A DNA stretch of 64,000 nucleotides from Reticulitermes lucifugus (GCA_026260175.1 JAKCWW010000906.1:10671-74670); one strand, 5' to 3'. Shown: positions 21,919 through 33,099, numbered from the stretch's first letter. Numbers and translations are program-made. The notes: a model not told the origin generated them from the sequence alone.

Positions 21919-22664
21919 TTATGGTTTCCTTCGGAGCTTCCGGATGGCTTCACGGAAACATTGTTTATTGTTGTTGCGATACCACTCATAGACAGCCGCC
22001 TGGCGTTTTTCTTGAGATGAAAGCCGTTCGCCGCGTAGTGCATCCTTGATGTCGAACAGAGCGTAGTCAGATGGAGCCATTTCGGGTGAATGGGGAGGAT
22101 GAGGCGATTGACGAATATTGACCACACTCGTCTGTTTCTGTTGCTGTGCCAGGTCTCGTGGGACCCAATGCGCTCTCACCTTCATCTTCAAATTCTGGAA
22201 CCCAATGTGCGCACACCTTCATCTTTAAATCCTGGAACCCAATGTGCGCGCACCTTTTTCATCTTCAAATCCTGGAACCCAATGTGCGCACACGTTTTTC
22301 ATCTTCAAATCCGTCTGGTTTAGGAGAAGAGGTGCTCGATCGAGGCCTATTTCACCCTGCAGCTCATCAGGGTTATGCGTATATCCACCATGATAAACTC
22401 GGTTATGGTTTGTACTGTCGCTGATGTAAGTGATGGCGTCAGACGACCGGGGCTTAAGCCTGTCTGTGCAGTTTCCTTGCCAATATTGAACCTCCGTACC
22501 CAGTTGAACACATTGCTGCGTGCAGGTGCTTTCTCTTCACAAATTTCAGATGACCAACGATGAATATCTGACGGTTTAACGCCTTCTTTCCACAGGAACC
22601 ACGTGGTCCTTCTCTGCCCATGATAACTGCCTTCCATTTTGCGACTCTTGTCCATGCGCTTCAA
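21919..22664 (-). pseudogene. mariner transposase remnant
   Basis: The N-terminal part (22347-22664) reads RTTWFLWKEGVKPSDIHRW and SNVFNWVRRFNIGKETAQTG, the two helix-turn-helix region and GRP-like linker of mariner. The C-terminal part (21919-22191) reads RAHWVPRDLAQQQKQ, then HPPHSPEMAPSDYALF, which keeps the third catalytic D of the SDY motif, then EWYRNN and FREAIRKLRR. The segments that normally carry the first two catalytic D residues are missing, roughly 130 residues. The two parts are in different frames. Confidence 0.85.
22163..22315. repeat. Tandem repeat inside the mariner
   Basis: About four copies of a 37-40 bp unit with GGAACCCAATGTGCGC starting at 22164, 22201, 22238 and 22278 (spacings 37, 37, 40). 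On the minus strand each unit encodes the KVRAHW(V/I) segment that normally occurs once, immediately before the deleted catalytic region. Confidence 0.85.
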
Positions 22665-22859
22665 CCACTAGACCCGCTAACGACGCAGCAGTTTTTCAAA
22701 GTTACGCACGACTAAGATTATACGGTGGTGGAATGATGTACTAAGACCATACTATCCGATAATAACTCGCGCGATCTTACAGAATTTTATTTGCCGGAAT
22801 AGGGGCTCCTGTCCAAATCGTTTCCTAATGCCCCTGTACTTAAACTCATTGAACTCTAG

Positions 22860-23152
22860 TTCCTTTAGCATTGCGTACTAGACACTACGCCATGATGTAG
22901 GCAATTTAGTGGCGAAAGCTGCACACTTTCGTAACTTCAGCTCGAAGTGAATAAGATTTGTCAACTGTACGCTTGGTCTGACTTGTCTCCGCAGGAATAG
23001 CTCCCTATAACTCATTCAACGGGAAACTATTGGCCTCGGAGTGGGACTCCTGGCAGTTACAAGGAGAAAATCCACGGTACTTCCTGGAATTCAACCCACG
23101 TCACCTTAGCCCGTGTAAGCTATCTTGAAGACTTAGCTGTCGCACCTCTTTT
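22860..23152 (-). mobile_element. SINE-E, tRNA-derived
   Basis: Minus strand: GACAGCTAAGTCTTCAAGAT, GGCTAAGGTGACG, a B-box-like GGGTTGAATTCC (about 23088-23099), then GTGGATTTTCTCCTTG, CTGCCAGGAGTCCCACTCC and GAATGAGTTATAGGGAGC. The head-B box-body order is that of a tRNA-derived SINE I recognise from insect genomes by memory. It is the only copy in the window. Confidence 0.6.
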
Positions 23153-23334
23153 TAGCTAATTTGATCAATTTGAAGACGGTATAATCGTAAGTTTAAATCA
23201 CATCACACGAATGACCTACCTTTCTATGTCATACAGATCATCATCCGTACTGCCCGGCTGCCTGGTGACGCTGTCGTGTGGTAAACCCACCTCACTAAAG
23301 ATGTATAGTACTACGATATGTCATCTAACTGGGT

Positions 23335-23570
23335 TAAGATTTTAGGCTTCCGCCTTGATGTTGATGAGATCTGCGCTCTTGTAGGATATTATGCGGCTTC
23401 GTGTGGTAATTTTTTACCGACGTTTCGGGACAACGTATCGGTCCCATCTTCAAGGGTCAAGAGTCCGCGGATAAAAGAAAGCCGGCACCGTGAAGTAGAT
23501 TCTATATGGGAAGGTGCGCACGGGGTGGTAATCAATAAGCGTGGTGACAGGCAATAGAGTTGAACCGGGG
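23335..23570 (+). mobile_element. Fold-back family member FB4, one arm only
   Basis: TTAGGCTTCCGCCTTGATG, TTGATGAGATCTGCGCTCTT, TGTGGTAATTTTTTACCGAC and GTTTCGGGACAACGTATCGG continue through TCTTCAAGGGTCAAGAGTCC, matching the left arms of FB1 and FB2. No right arm follows within about 600 bp. Instead GC-richer unknown sequence runs to about 23590, then A-rich sequence. Confidence 0.7.
23416..23457 (-). ncRNA. Hammerhead-like motif in FB4
   Basis: Minus strand: ACC, C, TTGAAGA, T, stem GGGAC/GTCCC with a CGATACGTT loop, GAA, palindrome ACGT, C, GGT. Stem II is perfect, and ACC/GGT gives a short stem I on either side of the GUC site. This is the cleanest copy of this subtype. Confidence 0.45.
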
Positions 23571-23579
23571 AACGGGAGG

Positions 23580-24440
23580 GGTGGATAGAGAGAGCGTTAG
23601 GAGTTTAGTCACCTAAGGCTGATGGAAAAACACATATGGAATAATGTAAGAGCAAGGGAGGAAAATATAAAGATGAATAAATAAAATAAAAATAAAACAA
23701 AAAACATAAAAATTAAAATAAGAAATAAACAACTTAGGCGGAGAAAATACCAAAACAGCGTGAGGGAAGGGGGGGGGAGACACGTAAAGTTGCTGGTGGG
23801 TTACCTAGGCGAAAACCGGCCCCAGCGCGGCCGAATCACTGCCTATTGCAGGAAGATGAGAGTAACGGGAGAAAAATGTATGGAATGCAGCAATACCAAG
23901 GAAGGGAAATAAACCAAATGAACGGAAGTATAAATGAAAAAAGAAATTATAAATAAATAATTAAATAAAAGTAATAGAAATAAAAATAGAAAAATAGAGG
24001 AATAAAAATAAAAATTATACAGTTATAAGTCTGTTGCTCAATTTATAAAGAAGAGGCGATACGCGGTCACAATTGCAGTATATATGTGGTCATGTTTTGA
24101 TTTTAAATACGGAAAATGGTTTCTTCCTTCCTTCTTCATCTTTATCACTAACGTCCTCTGTTTTTGTTATTGCATTCACACCACGACTATCTCCCCAATA
24201 CATGTTCTTTGATTACGAAATACATAAATATGTTATACTTTCTAGTACATGTTATTATGGTTATCAAATTGAGGAGAATGAGACAGGCAGGGCATATAGT
24301 CTTTATCGACAAAAGGAGAAGTGCATACAGAATTAAATGACAAAGAAAAAGTAAGGAAAATTTAGGCGTAGATACGATGATATTAAGACTCGATTGAAGG
24401 TAATGTGATACAAAGTTATGGACTGGATAGCTCAGGATAA
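23580..24440. other. A-rich, otherwise unassigned
   Basis: 23660-23740 and 23930-24020 are nearly pure A/T with AAATAAA and AAAATAAAA runs, possibly decayed retroposon tails. 23770-23850 is locally GC-rich (GGGGGGGGAGACACG, GGCCCCAGCGCGGCC). No coding signal. Confidence 0.45.
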
Positions 24441-24497
24441 TATGCTGTAACGATATGTAAGGTTTTATTACCAACTACTGCACAATAAAGTTTATAC

Positions 24498-24542
24498 ACT
24501 CCTACATGTTTCGGCTGACTGTCTCAGCCGTCACCAGGGAGT
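24498..24542 (-). ncRNA. Hammerhead-like motif, FB5 left arm
   Basis: Minus strand: ACTCC, core CTGGTGA, C, stem GGCTGA/TCAGCC (6 bp, perfect) with a GACAG loop, GAA, palindrome ACATGT, A, GGAGT. The outer ACTCC and GGAGT pair as a perfect 5-bp stem I placed exactly at the core and at the predicted GUA cut. The core differs from CUGANGA at one position. Confidence 0.55.
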
Positions 24543-24897
24543 CATCGTACATAGACATAAGCAGCGTACATCGTGTCACTGAATGGTAATTGCCCATCCG
24601 TCACAGCCGTAGGCACTGATTTTATAGTTTAAAATTACATTTGATAAAATACAGTATGTTATTACATAAAATTTAGGTGTAAAAATCTATATAAAATCTA
24701 TAAGATCTGTCTCCAAACATGTCTCTCAACCACTTCTAGTTTTTATGCGGTGGAGACCCCTGGCTGTGGTATCCGGTGTTTATTTTTTCAGTAATACCTC
24801 AGTACTGTGTACTGTCACAATAATGTGACTACGGCTGCGACAAATGGACAATTACAGTCAGTGACAAGCTGTACGCTGCTTACGTCTATGCACGATG

Positions 24898-24942
24898 ACT
24901 CCTTGGTGACGGCTGAGGTAGTCAGCCGAAACATGTAGGAGT
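24898..24942 (+). ncRNA. Hammerhead-like motif, FB5 right arm
   Basis: Mirror copy: ACTCC, TTGGTGA, C, GGCTGA, GGTAG loop, TCAGCC, GAA, ACATGT, A, GGAGT. Stems I and II are intact although the loop has changed from the left copy, which is what selection on pairing would allow. The core has one more change than the left copy. Confidence 0.5.
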
Positions 24943-24999
24943 GTATAAACTTATTGTGCAGCAGAAGGTAATAAAAACTTACAATGCTGCAAGAGTTGT

Positions 25000-25650
25000 T
25001 TTGAAAAGAGGTGTGAGAATTCGGTTTGAAAAATAAAAATCTAGATATGTTTGTGGCCAGCTAAGCGAAGTTAAGCTTCTAAATCAGGTGATTATATTTT
25101 ATGTGACTTATTAAACTTAAACGACTATTTTACAGAGTCAAACGAATTTTCTAACATGAATAAAGACGTCTTAGGTCATGTGAGGGGAATGGCAGCGTCG
25201 AAATAAGCAGGCGTAATTGTAGTGTTCATCCCAATTACAAAACCTAAACGCACATCCATCACATTCAGTTTCTCAGCACATTTTGTAACAGATGCGGTGT
25301 AGGTCGGTTTCATAATGAGGTGCAAACAACATCAATTGTCTGCTGCGCGATGCCAGCTCTAGAAATTCCCACGTACGTATGGAAAAAACTGATGTATTTG
25401 CAATACATCCCCCCAGTTTCAATTCTCATTTCAAATAAAAACCAGTTATTTACTTTTTTCGATATTGTTTACAAATATCTCCTTGTTTCCGCATGTGGCT
25501 GCCAGTCAGAAGTAACATCGATCGGCATCAGTTTCCTGAACCAGAGAGATTTTGAAGCCCAATCCCCATACAGTACCATAACAGTTCAGTATAAAACGTT
25601 ACTTATTGCCTGTGGTAAAAAAGCAATGGCAAAATTGTCCGTGCGTACGC
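25000..25650. other. Unassigned stretch
   Basis: The 111-codon plus frame at 25320-25655 (MQTTSIVCCAMPALEIPTY...) runs into the SINE-C end and has no recognisable domain. No other feature. Confidence 0.45.
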
Positions 25651-25654
25651 CTTA

Positions 25655-25915
25655 AAAGCGTATGAGAGAGTGGAAGTATAGCGCCACTTGTTCTCGGCCT
25701 CGACTATAATTTGAGGAGAGTGGTCATCACCCCCCCCCCGGTAGTGAAATAGCTGCCTGTACCCACTGAATGGGAGGCCGGATGAATACCAGAACCGGAT
25801 TGGAGACTTTTGAAGAAGTAAAAAAAATTGTTGCTCCTGCCGGGAGTCGAAGGGTTCTTCAGTTCTTCAGCACATAGCCTAAGCGCTATATCGACTGATA
25901 CATCGCCTATGGTTT
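25655..25915 (-). mobile_element. SINE-C, near full length, diverged
   Basis: Minus strand: head GGCGATGTATCAGTCGATAT, AGCGCTTAGGC, a CGACTCCCGGCAGG region near the B-box position, then GCCTCCCATTCAGTGGGTAC, and GGCGCTATACTTCCACTCTC at the 3' side. The block order equals 57425-57715. An A/T insert and a C-run (about 25732) separate blocks. Confidence 0.6.
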
Positions 25916-25919
25916 TATG

Positions 25920-26480
25920 TGTAACTGGCGTCAGAAATAAATAGGCCTTTTGGATGGATTTGATTATTTTACGGTAATTTGTGCATTACAGTTTTACATT
26001 AACTCAAAATCGTCAGGATCAGAATGAACTGTGAGTGGTACGGGACACAGCGGACGCTGTATTTATCTACTTACAGTTTATACTTTTTTCCCTTTGTGAT
26101 CTGGTTTGGTTGGTTTGTTTAGCCTCGCTTTTCATCTCTACAACTATTGTAACGTAACGGAGAATTATTATGCATTAAGAATTGGAGAGGATATCAAATG
26201 TAGCGGCCGTGGTATATTTTAACGTGTTAACAAACATATCCTACCAGTAACTGCGGAAATCGCGCAAGACCTCATTAAAATCAGGCAGTCCCTGGGCCGA
26301 GATCAAAGTCTGGGCCTTCCTGAATACCAAGCAGTTCTGTGTGAACTTGGTCGAAGTGAGTGTCGAGTTACTGGGCCATGGGGGTTAGATTCAGAGCGGG
26401 ATCAAGGACTTTGTGTTTGCTGCCAATTCCATAAACTCTTTGGGGAGCCAACAGCTGCTTATCCAATCGATTCTCTACAT
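25920..26480. other. Unassigned; possible old repeat
   Basis: 26260-26470 has higher GC than its surroundings (CAGGCAGTCCCTGGGCCGAG, TTACTGGGCCATGGGGGTTA) and may be a retroposon body, but I could not match it to anything else in the window. Confidence 0.35.
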
Positions 26481-26835
26481 TTTCGTCTCTGGGTTAAAGC
26501 GACGCCGTCGGGAAATAATCACTTGCCTCTGTTTAGTGCAATGATGGTAAAAGCAATCCCATTACAGGCCTGGACAGACCCTTAGGGTTACAGGAGGTTG
26601 AGGCTCCCNNNNNNNNNNNNNNNNNNNNNNNNNNNNNNNNNNNNNNNNNNNNNNNNNNCCCCAGGAAATATTCCTGGTACTCATTTCTGTTAGAGGCTGA
26701 GTTGACCTCAGGGCCATAGTGCGACCGAAACGATTATGTCAAGGAAAGATTCCAGTGACACCATCGGCAATCAAACCCGCGACGTTCCGGTTTGTAGCGT
26801 AGTGAGTGCAATGATGGACCTGCGTTATATCCGTG
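26480..26835 (-). mobile_element. SINE-D with an assembly gap
   Basis: Minus strand: head CTCACTACGCTACAAACCGG, B-box-like GGGTTTGATTGCC (about 26767-26779), GGTGTCACTGGAATCTTTCC, GGTCGCACTATGGCCCTGAG, AGAAATGAGTACCAGGAATA, then 50 N (26609-26658), then GGGAGCCTCAACCTCCTGTA and a tail near 26500. The order head, B box, body, simple tail supports a tRNA-derived SINE. Confidence 0.65.
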
Positions 26836-26839
26836 GGTT

Positions 26840-28080
26840 ATGTTACTTTTCTGTAGATTTCCTGAACATACGTCAGAAAGTCACCATCGTCATCATTACA
26901 ACTCTCATGATGTGGTAGGCTGATGTCCTGCTCCCATTACAGTCAGTAAAATTGTTGCTTCCTTTCTTTTGCCCTTTAGTTTAAATTGAAGAAGCAGCTG
27001 CTGGATCCGGTATTTACACATACTTGCAACTACTTAACGACATTTTAATAGCCTTTATTATTGTATTCACACCTGATATTCCTATTCCTCATCTAATACC
27101 TTAATTGCATTTATGCTCCGTTATTTTGTATCCTCGGATCGATCTGAATAATCCAGCCTATATCCACTTTTTATTTTTGTGTCATTGTTACCATCCATGA
27201 ATCTGATCCATATAAAATGTAGGTACGACTGTTATTTTATAGTATTTTAGTAAGGTTTGGTTGTGGCATTTCTCTAGTAATGTACGTTTGGTGTTTCCGT
27301 AGAAGTGTTGAAATGTCTTTAGTTTCGTATTAACGCAAGTGTTTCTTATAACACAAAACAAATGCTCGGAATTATCTTTTGGTCAAGTTACTGCACTACC
27401 GTTCCTAATGTAACAATGAGGCTTGAATTAATTGAAACGGCTTTGGACCTCTCCACAGAGGGTTAACCATGAAGGTAACACGTGAAGTAGTGCAGGCTAA
27501 ATGGTAAGTCGGTTGGATGACGTCGAAGGATGAATTTGTACGTTAAAGGTTGTTATAGGACTACGGAAAAATGTTTTGTGTTCATCCGTGTGTATTATTA
27601 GTACTTATCGTTTGCCATTTATGGTCTCGCTGATTATTATTACGAAGAAAGGAACGAAAATACAAAACGTACATCAATTCTACTTGAAATTTTAAATTAA
27701 ATGGTGAATGGTAGTTCGTTTGTGGATTTACCTTTTATGTTTTCTGTGCTATCTGTGTTGTTGGCCTTATGGCGGTTGTACCAGCAGATTAATAATAAAT
27801 AACGTATTAATATAATATTAATTACTATAATAATAATGATTATTATATATCTGGTCATCTCTAGAATTTCATTCCGGATATTTTTAAATCCGAAACAAGT
27901 TAATATTCATCATTACTGCAGTCTGGTGTCATAGAACCAGTTTTCATTTATTTATCTATTTATTGTGAATACTGTAGGATGTCTTGTAAAATTTTCTTTG
28001 TCAGACAAAATTTCCATTAGTTTTGGACTTAAAATATAATCTGGAGTAATTAGTTACTTCAGGTAAGTAAATTTCTCTTA
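26840..28080. other. Unassigned AT-rich stretch
   Basis: No gene seen. 27790-27850 is an AAT/TTA-rich low-complexity patch. Confidence 0.5.
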
Positions 28081-28087
28081 CTTGGCC

Positions 28088-28265
28088 ATGCAGTATAGAT
28101 CAGATGGTTAGTGGACTTTCATATCGGAAATTCGGTTTCGATTCCAGTGATTACCATGCGGGATATGTGGTGGGGAATATGGCACTGAGACGAGTTTGTA
28201 TTACAGTATTTATGTTACACTTGTCAATTATTATGCCACCAGTGCCCCACATTCATTCATCTATT
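28088..28265 (+). mobile_element. SINE-B, old copy without tail
   Basis: ATCAGATGGTTAGTGGACTT, a B-box-like GGTTTCGATTCC (about 28132), ATGCGGGATATGTGGTGGGG, AATATGGCACTGAGACGAG and GCCACCAGTGCCCCA follow the SINE-B body in order. A 69-codon frame here is a SINE shadow. Confidence 0.7.
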
Positions 28266-28269
28266 TTTC

Positions 28270-29595
28270 GGGCCTGGCAAAATAGACCAATTTTCGGGGT
28301 TAGTAACAAATAAATCTTAAACACTCCGACAATGAAAATTGCTTTTAATTGCAAACATTTCTATAACGAACGTGAAGTCACAAAGAACTCTCAATTTTAT
28401 TGTAAGAATTATATGTATTAGAATAATGAGTTTCTTGCTCCTTCATTAGACCATAAATTATACAGGCAGTGATTACGTTAAATGGATCTGGCTCCGTGCA
28501 GTAAAGTAAAACGAAGTCTGCATGGAGTGACACTGGATACACAACCCCCGTCTGTAAAAACTGAAAGGATTTTAGCTGGAAAATTGAGTGAGGGTGTTTA
28601 TAAACCCTATTGTGATTGGGGTTTGCGTTACTAAAAAACAGCCGGTCCAGAATTACAGTATGGGTTTTTATATTTAAAGAGCTTATTACAAAACGTTATA
28701 TTAAAAATGGTGGACAGTTTACACTCAAGCTTGTTCTCGCTGGTGTTCCCCATTCCATCACTAACTTTTTAAAGCCCTAAATACTGACCTTCTTGCCTCG
28801 GTCCAAAATTTTGCCTTCAGCAGTTTCTCGTGATTTGGCTGTGCTCACAAGAAGAAAACTTTTTTCCTGGGTTACTGAACCCCACACATAGCTCAAAGAA
28901 ACAAATTTATGTTAAGTCCTGTAGTCTGATATATTCACGCTACACAGAATGTAATCTGATTCGATTTTACTGTCCTAGCAATATGAAGTGACACACAGAC
29001 CAAGGAGTTCCAAATTATGTACCTAAGTTTTGTACTTACATTACCCCTCTTGGGTCCAGCTATTTTTCTGAGCGTCAAATGTGATAAAGTGTTTATAAAT
29101 TAGTAGTCAAAATATACTGGCGCAGTTTGCCCCTGTGTACATTCATGCGTACATGGTCTACAACTGGAGCTTCCTCTTTGAATACCTCGTGTGAGTGATT
29201 TCAGAATAATCGATACATATCTTTCTCCAGCATTCACCTTCCCCAAGTATATCAGTTTTGGGTGGCTAATGTATTTCTTCCGACAAAACTGAAACCAGAG
29301 ACAACTAGTTGCTGCTTGTTCGTTACCTGCCTCAATTAGTATATCCGGTGTTGGTGTTGGTAAATCGATTCTGTATATCTGATAAACTAGTTTGCAGAGT
29401 GATAAGGATGGTCTTACTATTCTGACACTAAAGCAAAGAGTACATTTACCAATTGTAATTCTTTATTGATCTGAAATACCTCAATGTCCAATTAATGCAG
29501 TAGACCATGCAATCTTAATGTATTATTTCTTCCTTTAGAAGACACGTAATATTAATGTGTAACTGAAAGATGGTGAAAGTAAAGGTGTCGTTATA
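28270..29595. other. Unassigned stretch
   Basis: No repeat or coding motif recognised. No open frame of 60 codons or more lies here, so this part is clearly non-coding. Confidence 0.55.
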
Positions 29596-29599
29596 CACT

Positions 29600-29745
29600 C
29601 CATGAAGGCATACAGGGGGAATGGTGTTATATCTCCACTCATTTTAACCTCGGCACTAGATGAAGATGAGTAGTCTGCTTCCGGTTCCGGCTACTGTAAC
29701 CCTGGGAAAGAGCCCTCGGTACCATTGAATAGGCTGGTATTCCTT
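29600..29745 (-). mobile_element. SINE-C fragment
   Basis: Plus-strand blocks ATGAAGGCATACAGGGGGAA, TCCACTCATTTTAACCTCGG, CACTAGATGAAGATGAG, GAAAGAGCCCTCGGTACCAT match the SINE-C 3' half in the same order as 14320 and 57430. Confidence 0.65.
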
Positions 29746-29749
29746 GATA

Positions 29750-30530
29750 AGTCTGTACGCTTGTTTCTTCTCCATAATCCTTAACGACCTTGAAATTTGG
29801 TATTAACGATATACAGTAAATCTTGTTTAACGAATTTAGACGGAATTTGGTAGTATACCTTTACTTTAAATGTTGTCGAGCTACTGTTGTAACGTTGAGT
29901 GTTGTTGTAAAATAATATCTACTTTAAAGGCTCAAACTGAACTTTGTATATTTTTTCATACATTTTTCATCGAAGAAATATACACAAAATCATAGTCCAC
30001 GAAGTGGACAGCTCCGTAAGGTTCAAAACGTTTATTTGAAACATTTTTATATGTGATAAGTTCTTAATGAAACAAAAGAAGTTGTACCTCCTGAGTAGGT
30101 AAGACTGAATGTTAGTAATTATCTTCTGCAGCAATAGACTTATATCAGCAAAAGTAAAATCAGTACAATAAAGTCCCAACGAACAATTTTGAAAAAATGT
30201 GTCAGTTTTGTGACCTGCGTTGTACTCTGCCTTTAAACTCTTGTGAAATCCGTATGTAGGATTGCTTACATGTTTATCAAAATGTCTGGCGAGAAGTAAA
30301 CTGTCGTGCTAGGTGAATTGCCAATTGTTTTCAATGATTTTATATTTTACTAAAGCCTGAAATTGAAAATTAATTTGCCTTCGATCTGAGTGACCAGGGG
30401 TTTTCCCTCGGAAGTGGGCATGGGAGAATTAATTCTTAGTCACATTATCTTGAGGACTCCTTCTGGGAACCGATAACAAAGGGACGTGACGTCATATCCC
30501 GCTAGAACGGAGTCTTCAACCACACGGCCG
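29750..30530. other. Unassigned stretch
   Basis: Nothing recognised. A minus frame of 70 codons (29967-30179) has no motif. Confidence 0.5.
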
Positions 30531-30534
30531 TGAA

Positions 30535-30862
30535 AACCTCAAGACTCTTGTACCTACTTGGGGGGAGGAGAGGCTCATGTAGTGTTTTGGTTGGGAAACT
30601 TGATGGTAAAAAACCATTTGGAAGACATAGCCGTAGATGGAAGGATAATATGAAAATGGATATCCAAGAAGTGGGATGGAGGGGGCAAGGACTGAATTGA
30701 TCTGGCTCAGGACAGGGACAGGTGGGTTGCTTTTGTGAATGCGGTAATGAACCTTTGGGTTCCATATAATGTGGGGAATTTCTTGACCAGCTGAGGACCT
30801 GTCAGCTTCTTAACAACGACTCTTCTCCATGGAGTTAGTTAATTAGTTAGTTCTTTGGCTAG
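30535..30862 (+). mobile_element. RTE-like LINE 3' end
   Basis: The decayed coding end includes TTGGTTGGGAAACTTGATGG, ATAGCCGTAGATGGAAGG (RRRWKD-like) and GATCTGGCTCAGGACAGGGA (LAQDRD). It is followed by GGTAATGAACCTTTGGGTTC and a 3' UTR that ends GGAGTTAGTTAATTAGTTAG. Same family as 17368, on the opposite strand. Confidence 0.75.
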
Positions 30863-30864
30863 CT

Positions 30865-31665
30865 ACACAGCCTCTTATCCATTTTAATTGTGATGAAATC
30901 TCAGAGTACGCGGAATATATCACGAGGCTCGAATATTTCCCAGTGAAGGGTGGAGTGACAAGTCGGTCCTATTTCTTCGTAAAATTTGTAACTTTCAGTA
31001 AATATCTATGAACAGTCGGTCGTAATCGTTTTAGAAAAACGTTAAGAAATTCTTTACCGTTTAAGCATACATTGATAAATAATACGATTTAAAGTTCTGA
31101 GCAACGATTGCCACTGTCTGTTCATAGGCACTCTGCTTCCTTGCCGAAAGGCCCCACTTTCAAATTTCGGTTGGAAAACTATTATGAGTTTCATTTGTTT
31201 TTTCAGATCCTTCCGGCTAATTACGGTATAGTGTCTCAACTTAGAACACTGTCACATATTTCTGAAGACTGTCAAATACATTATTCACTAGTTATCCTGT
31301 AATTCAACCCTATAACATCCGACACACTAAGAACACCGTGAAATAAATCATAAATAAGTTGTTTGGAGAAACACGTGGATGTATGTGGCCATGAACTGTT
31401 TTATATTACACCCGTTTTTTCGCTTTAAAACGTGAAGCAACTTCATTCAAAGTGTCTGGTCTCCTCTGAAATTCGATGAAATTTATTGCCAACAATTTAC
31501 TTATCGACTTCTGAAATTACTGTCGTAGTAGGTATTACAATGAAGTGTGTCACGATGCGTGTGAATTCAAAGAGGTAGTTTATCGCTTTAAAATCTGTCT
31601 ACCTCTGTTAGGGACGAGAAGTAAATTTACAGTTCCTCATTACAAAAAATAAGGATAAATTTGTC
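30865..31665. other. Unassigned stretch
   Basis: No gene or repeat recognised. Opposed short frames at 31054-31302 cancel each other as evidence. Confidence 0.5.
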
Positions 31666-31669
31666 GCCA

Positions 31670-31948
31670 TGTACACCATGAAGGCATTAGGCGGCATGGA
31701 CATACAACTGCTCTCAGTTCTTAGTCTGGACACTAGTTGAGGGTGAATTGTCAGCTTCACCGACCGGCCGATCTACCGCCATTGGAACATCTGCTGGTAG
31801 ACGTTGAAAAGGTGGCTGGATGGTCCCCAGAGCCTGGCTGAACACTTCGAAGAATTGATTGATAAATAAAGCTCTTGCATACGTGGAGAAATGAACCACA
31901 GTTCCTCGGTTGTACAGCCTGTAGCCTAGCTATCCCGGCTGTGCAAGA
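31670..31948 (-). mobile_element. SINE-C, full length, old
   Basis: The 3' half matches 57430-57600 (CACCATGAAGGCATTAGGCG, GACACTAGTTGAGGGTGAAT, GGCCGATCTACCGCC). The head end has ACAGCCTGTAGCCTAGCTAT and CCCGGC, equal to the block AGCCTGTAGC...CTATCCTGGC of the good copy. The B box is no longer readable. Confidence 0.6.
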
Positions 31949-31949
31949 A

Positions 31950-32580
31950 CTGTGTAGGCGACATTAGAGAAAGAAACTCTTTGGTGCCATCTGTATTAGC
32001 AGATGTGAAAGTTTGGTCACATCTGTTGTAATTTTCGAACGTGCGCTGACCGTGTCAGTCAGACAGTGTCTTGAAGTTTCAAGCATTGCCGGACTACAGA
32101 GTTTATAACGCATATGAACGGAAGATATGCGAGAGTCCGGACTGCAAATGAATTTACAGACTTTATGGGAGTGGACATAGACATGACCTATAAATTACGG
32201 AAAATTATTTCTTTTCGCGCTGTCAAGTGTTAAGATCATGTCACCGTATCTCGGTTTTACGACTGTGAAATTTCAAGATTTGAAAAACAATTTAAGAGAC
32301 CGTTTTAAATTCACATATTGCAGAAATTATTCTCAGCACCAGCAATTATGTTAAGGGGAAAATCTGAAAGGAATCGAATGCCGTGGCGTAAATGTGTAGG
32401 CACGTATTAATGGAAATGCTATAACGTCTCTTTCCAGGGTCCAGCGTATTAAATGTTACATAAACAAACGTCTCCTGCTATGTTGAGGGTACCAAAACGC
32501 TCTGATGTTTAAAAATATTTTATATAAAATACCTTGATTTCGCCACGATAAAAAAATTGAAATTTTGCAGCGGAATTTTA
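31950..32580. other. Unassigned stretch
   Basis: No open frame, repeat or RNA structure recognised. Confidence 0.5.
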
Positions 32581-32589
32581 CCAAGGACG

Positions 32590-32880
32590 TTACGTTGGTG
32601 AGTGTGTGTGTTTGTGCCTGTAACTGTGACTGTAGGTGTTTAAAAAGGTTTGTGAAATGTGTGAGTGAGCGTGACAGTGAGTGTGTGAGAATTTGTGTGG
32701 ATTATGAGTGAGTGTGTTCGGACATGTGTGATTTGATACGTGTGCCTGTGTATGAATACGTTGGTGTGTGTGACATGTGACAGCGGTCAGTGCATGTGTG
32801 TGACATGTGACAGCGGTCAGTGCATGTATGTGACATGTGACAGCGGTCAGTGCATGTGTGTGAGGGGCATGAGTGTCTCA
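32590..32880. repeat. GTGT-rich low-complexity region with a 30-bp tandem repeat
   Basis: The region is dominated by GTGTG and GTGAGTG. At 32767-32859 the unit TGACATGTGACAGCGGTCAG plus TGCATGTGTG repeats three times with exact 30-bp spacing (TGACATG at 32771, 32801, 32831). The copies differ by only one or two bases, so the duplication is recent. Confidence 0.85.
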
Positions 32881-33099
32881 GTATACTTCATAGTGTTTTT
32901 GGAAGAGCTGTGATCGCCTGCGAGTGCTTGCGAAGACTAAAGTGAAGTCACTGAGAAACTAGCCCTGCATTGTACTATTAATTCATCATACACCGAAAAT
33001 AGTTATGCCATGATTTTATCCTTGCCGCACATAAAAATATGAATGGGCGACGCCCTCGTAATATTATAAAAGTATGAGTTTAGGTTACGCACGACGCCC

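Larger units (their letters stand above)
21806..22836 (-). mobile_element. mariner transposon, internally deleted
   Basis: TA lies on both sides (21804-21805, 22837-22838). The terminal repeats are about 28 bp: GAGGGGCGCTCGGAAATGAT on the left and CAGGGGCATTAGGAAACGAT as the reverse complement of the right, both followed by a GACAG-ending block. The length of 1031 bp falls below the roughly 1.3 kb usual for mariner. Both ends of a transposase gene remain on the minus strand. It cannot encode an active enzyme. Confidence 0.9.
24456..24983. mobile_element. Fold-back element FB5 with long inverted arms
   Basis: Inverted arms of about 156 bp (24456-24613 and 24828-24983) start TGTAAGGTTTTATTACC and TGTAAGTTTTTATTACC and stay similar through the ribozyme-like motif and the CATAGAC.TAAGCAGCGTAC block. 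The flanks ATGCTGTAACGA (24442-24453) and ATGCTGCAAGAG (24984-24995) match at 10 of 12 positions, a plausible diverged target duplication. The centre of about 210 bp is non-coding. It is unrelated to FB1 in sequence but similar in plan. Confidence 0.8.
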
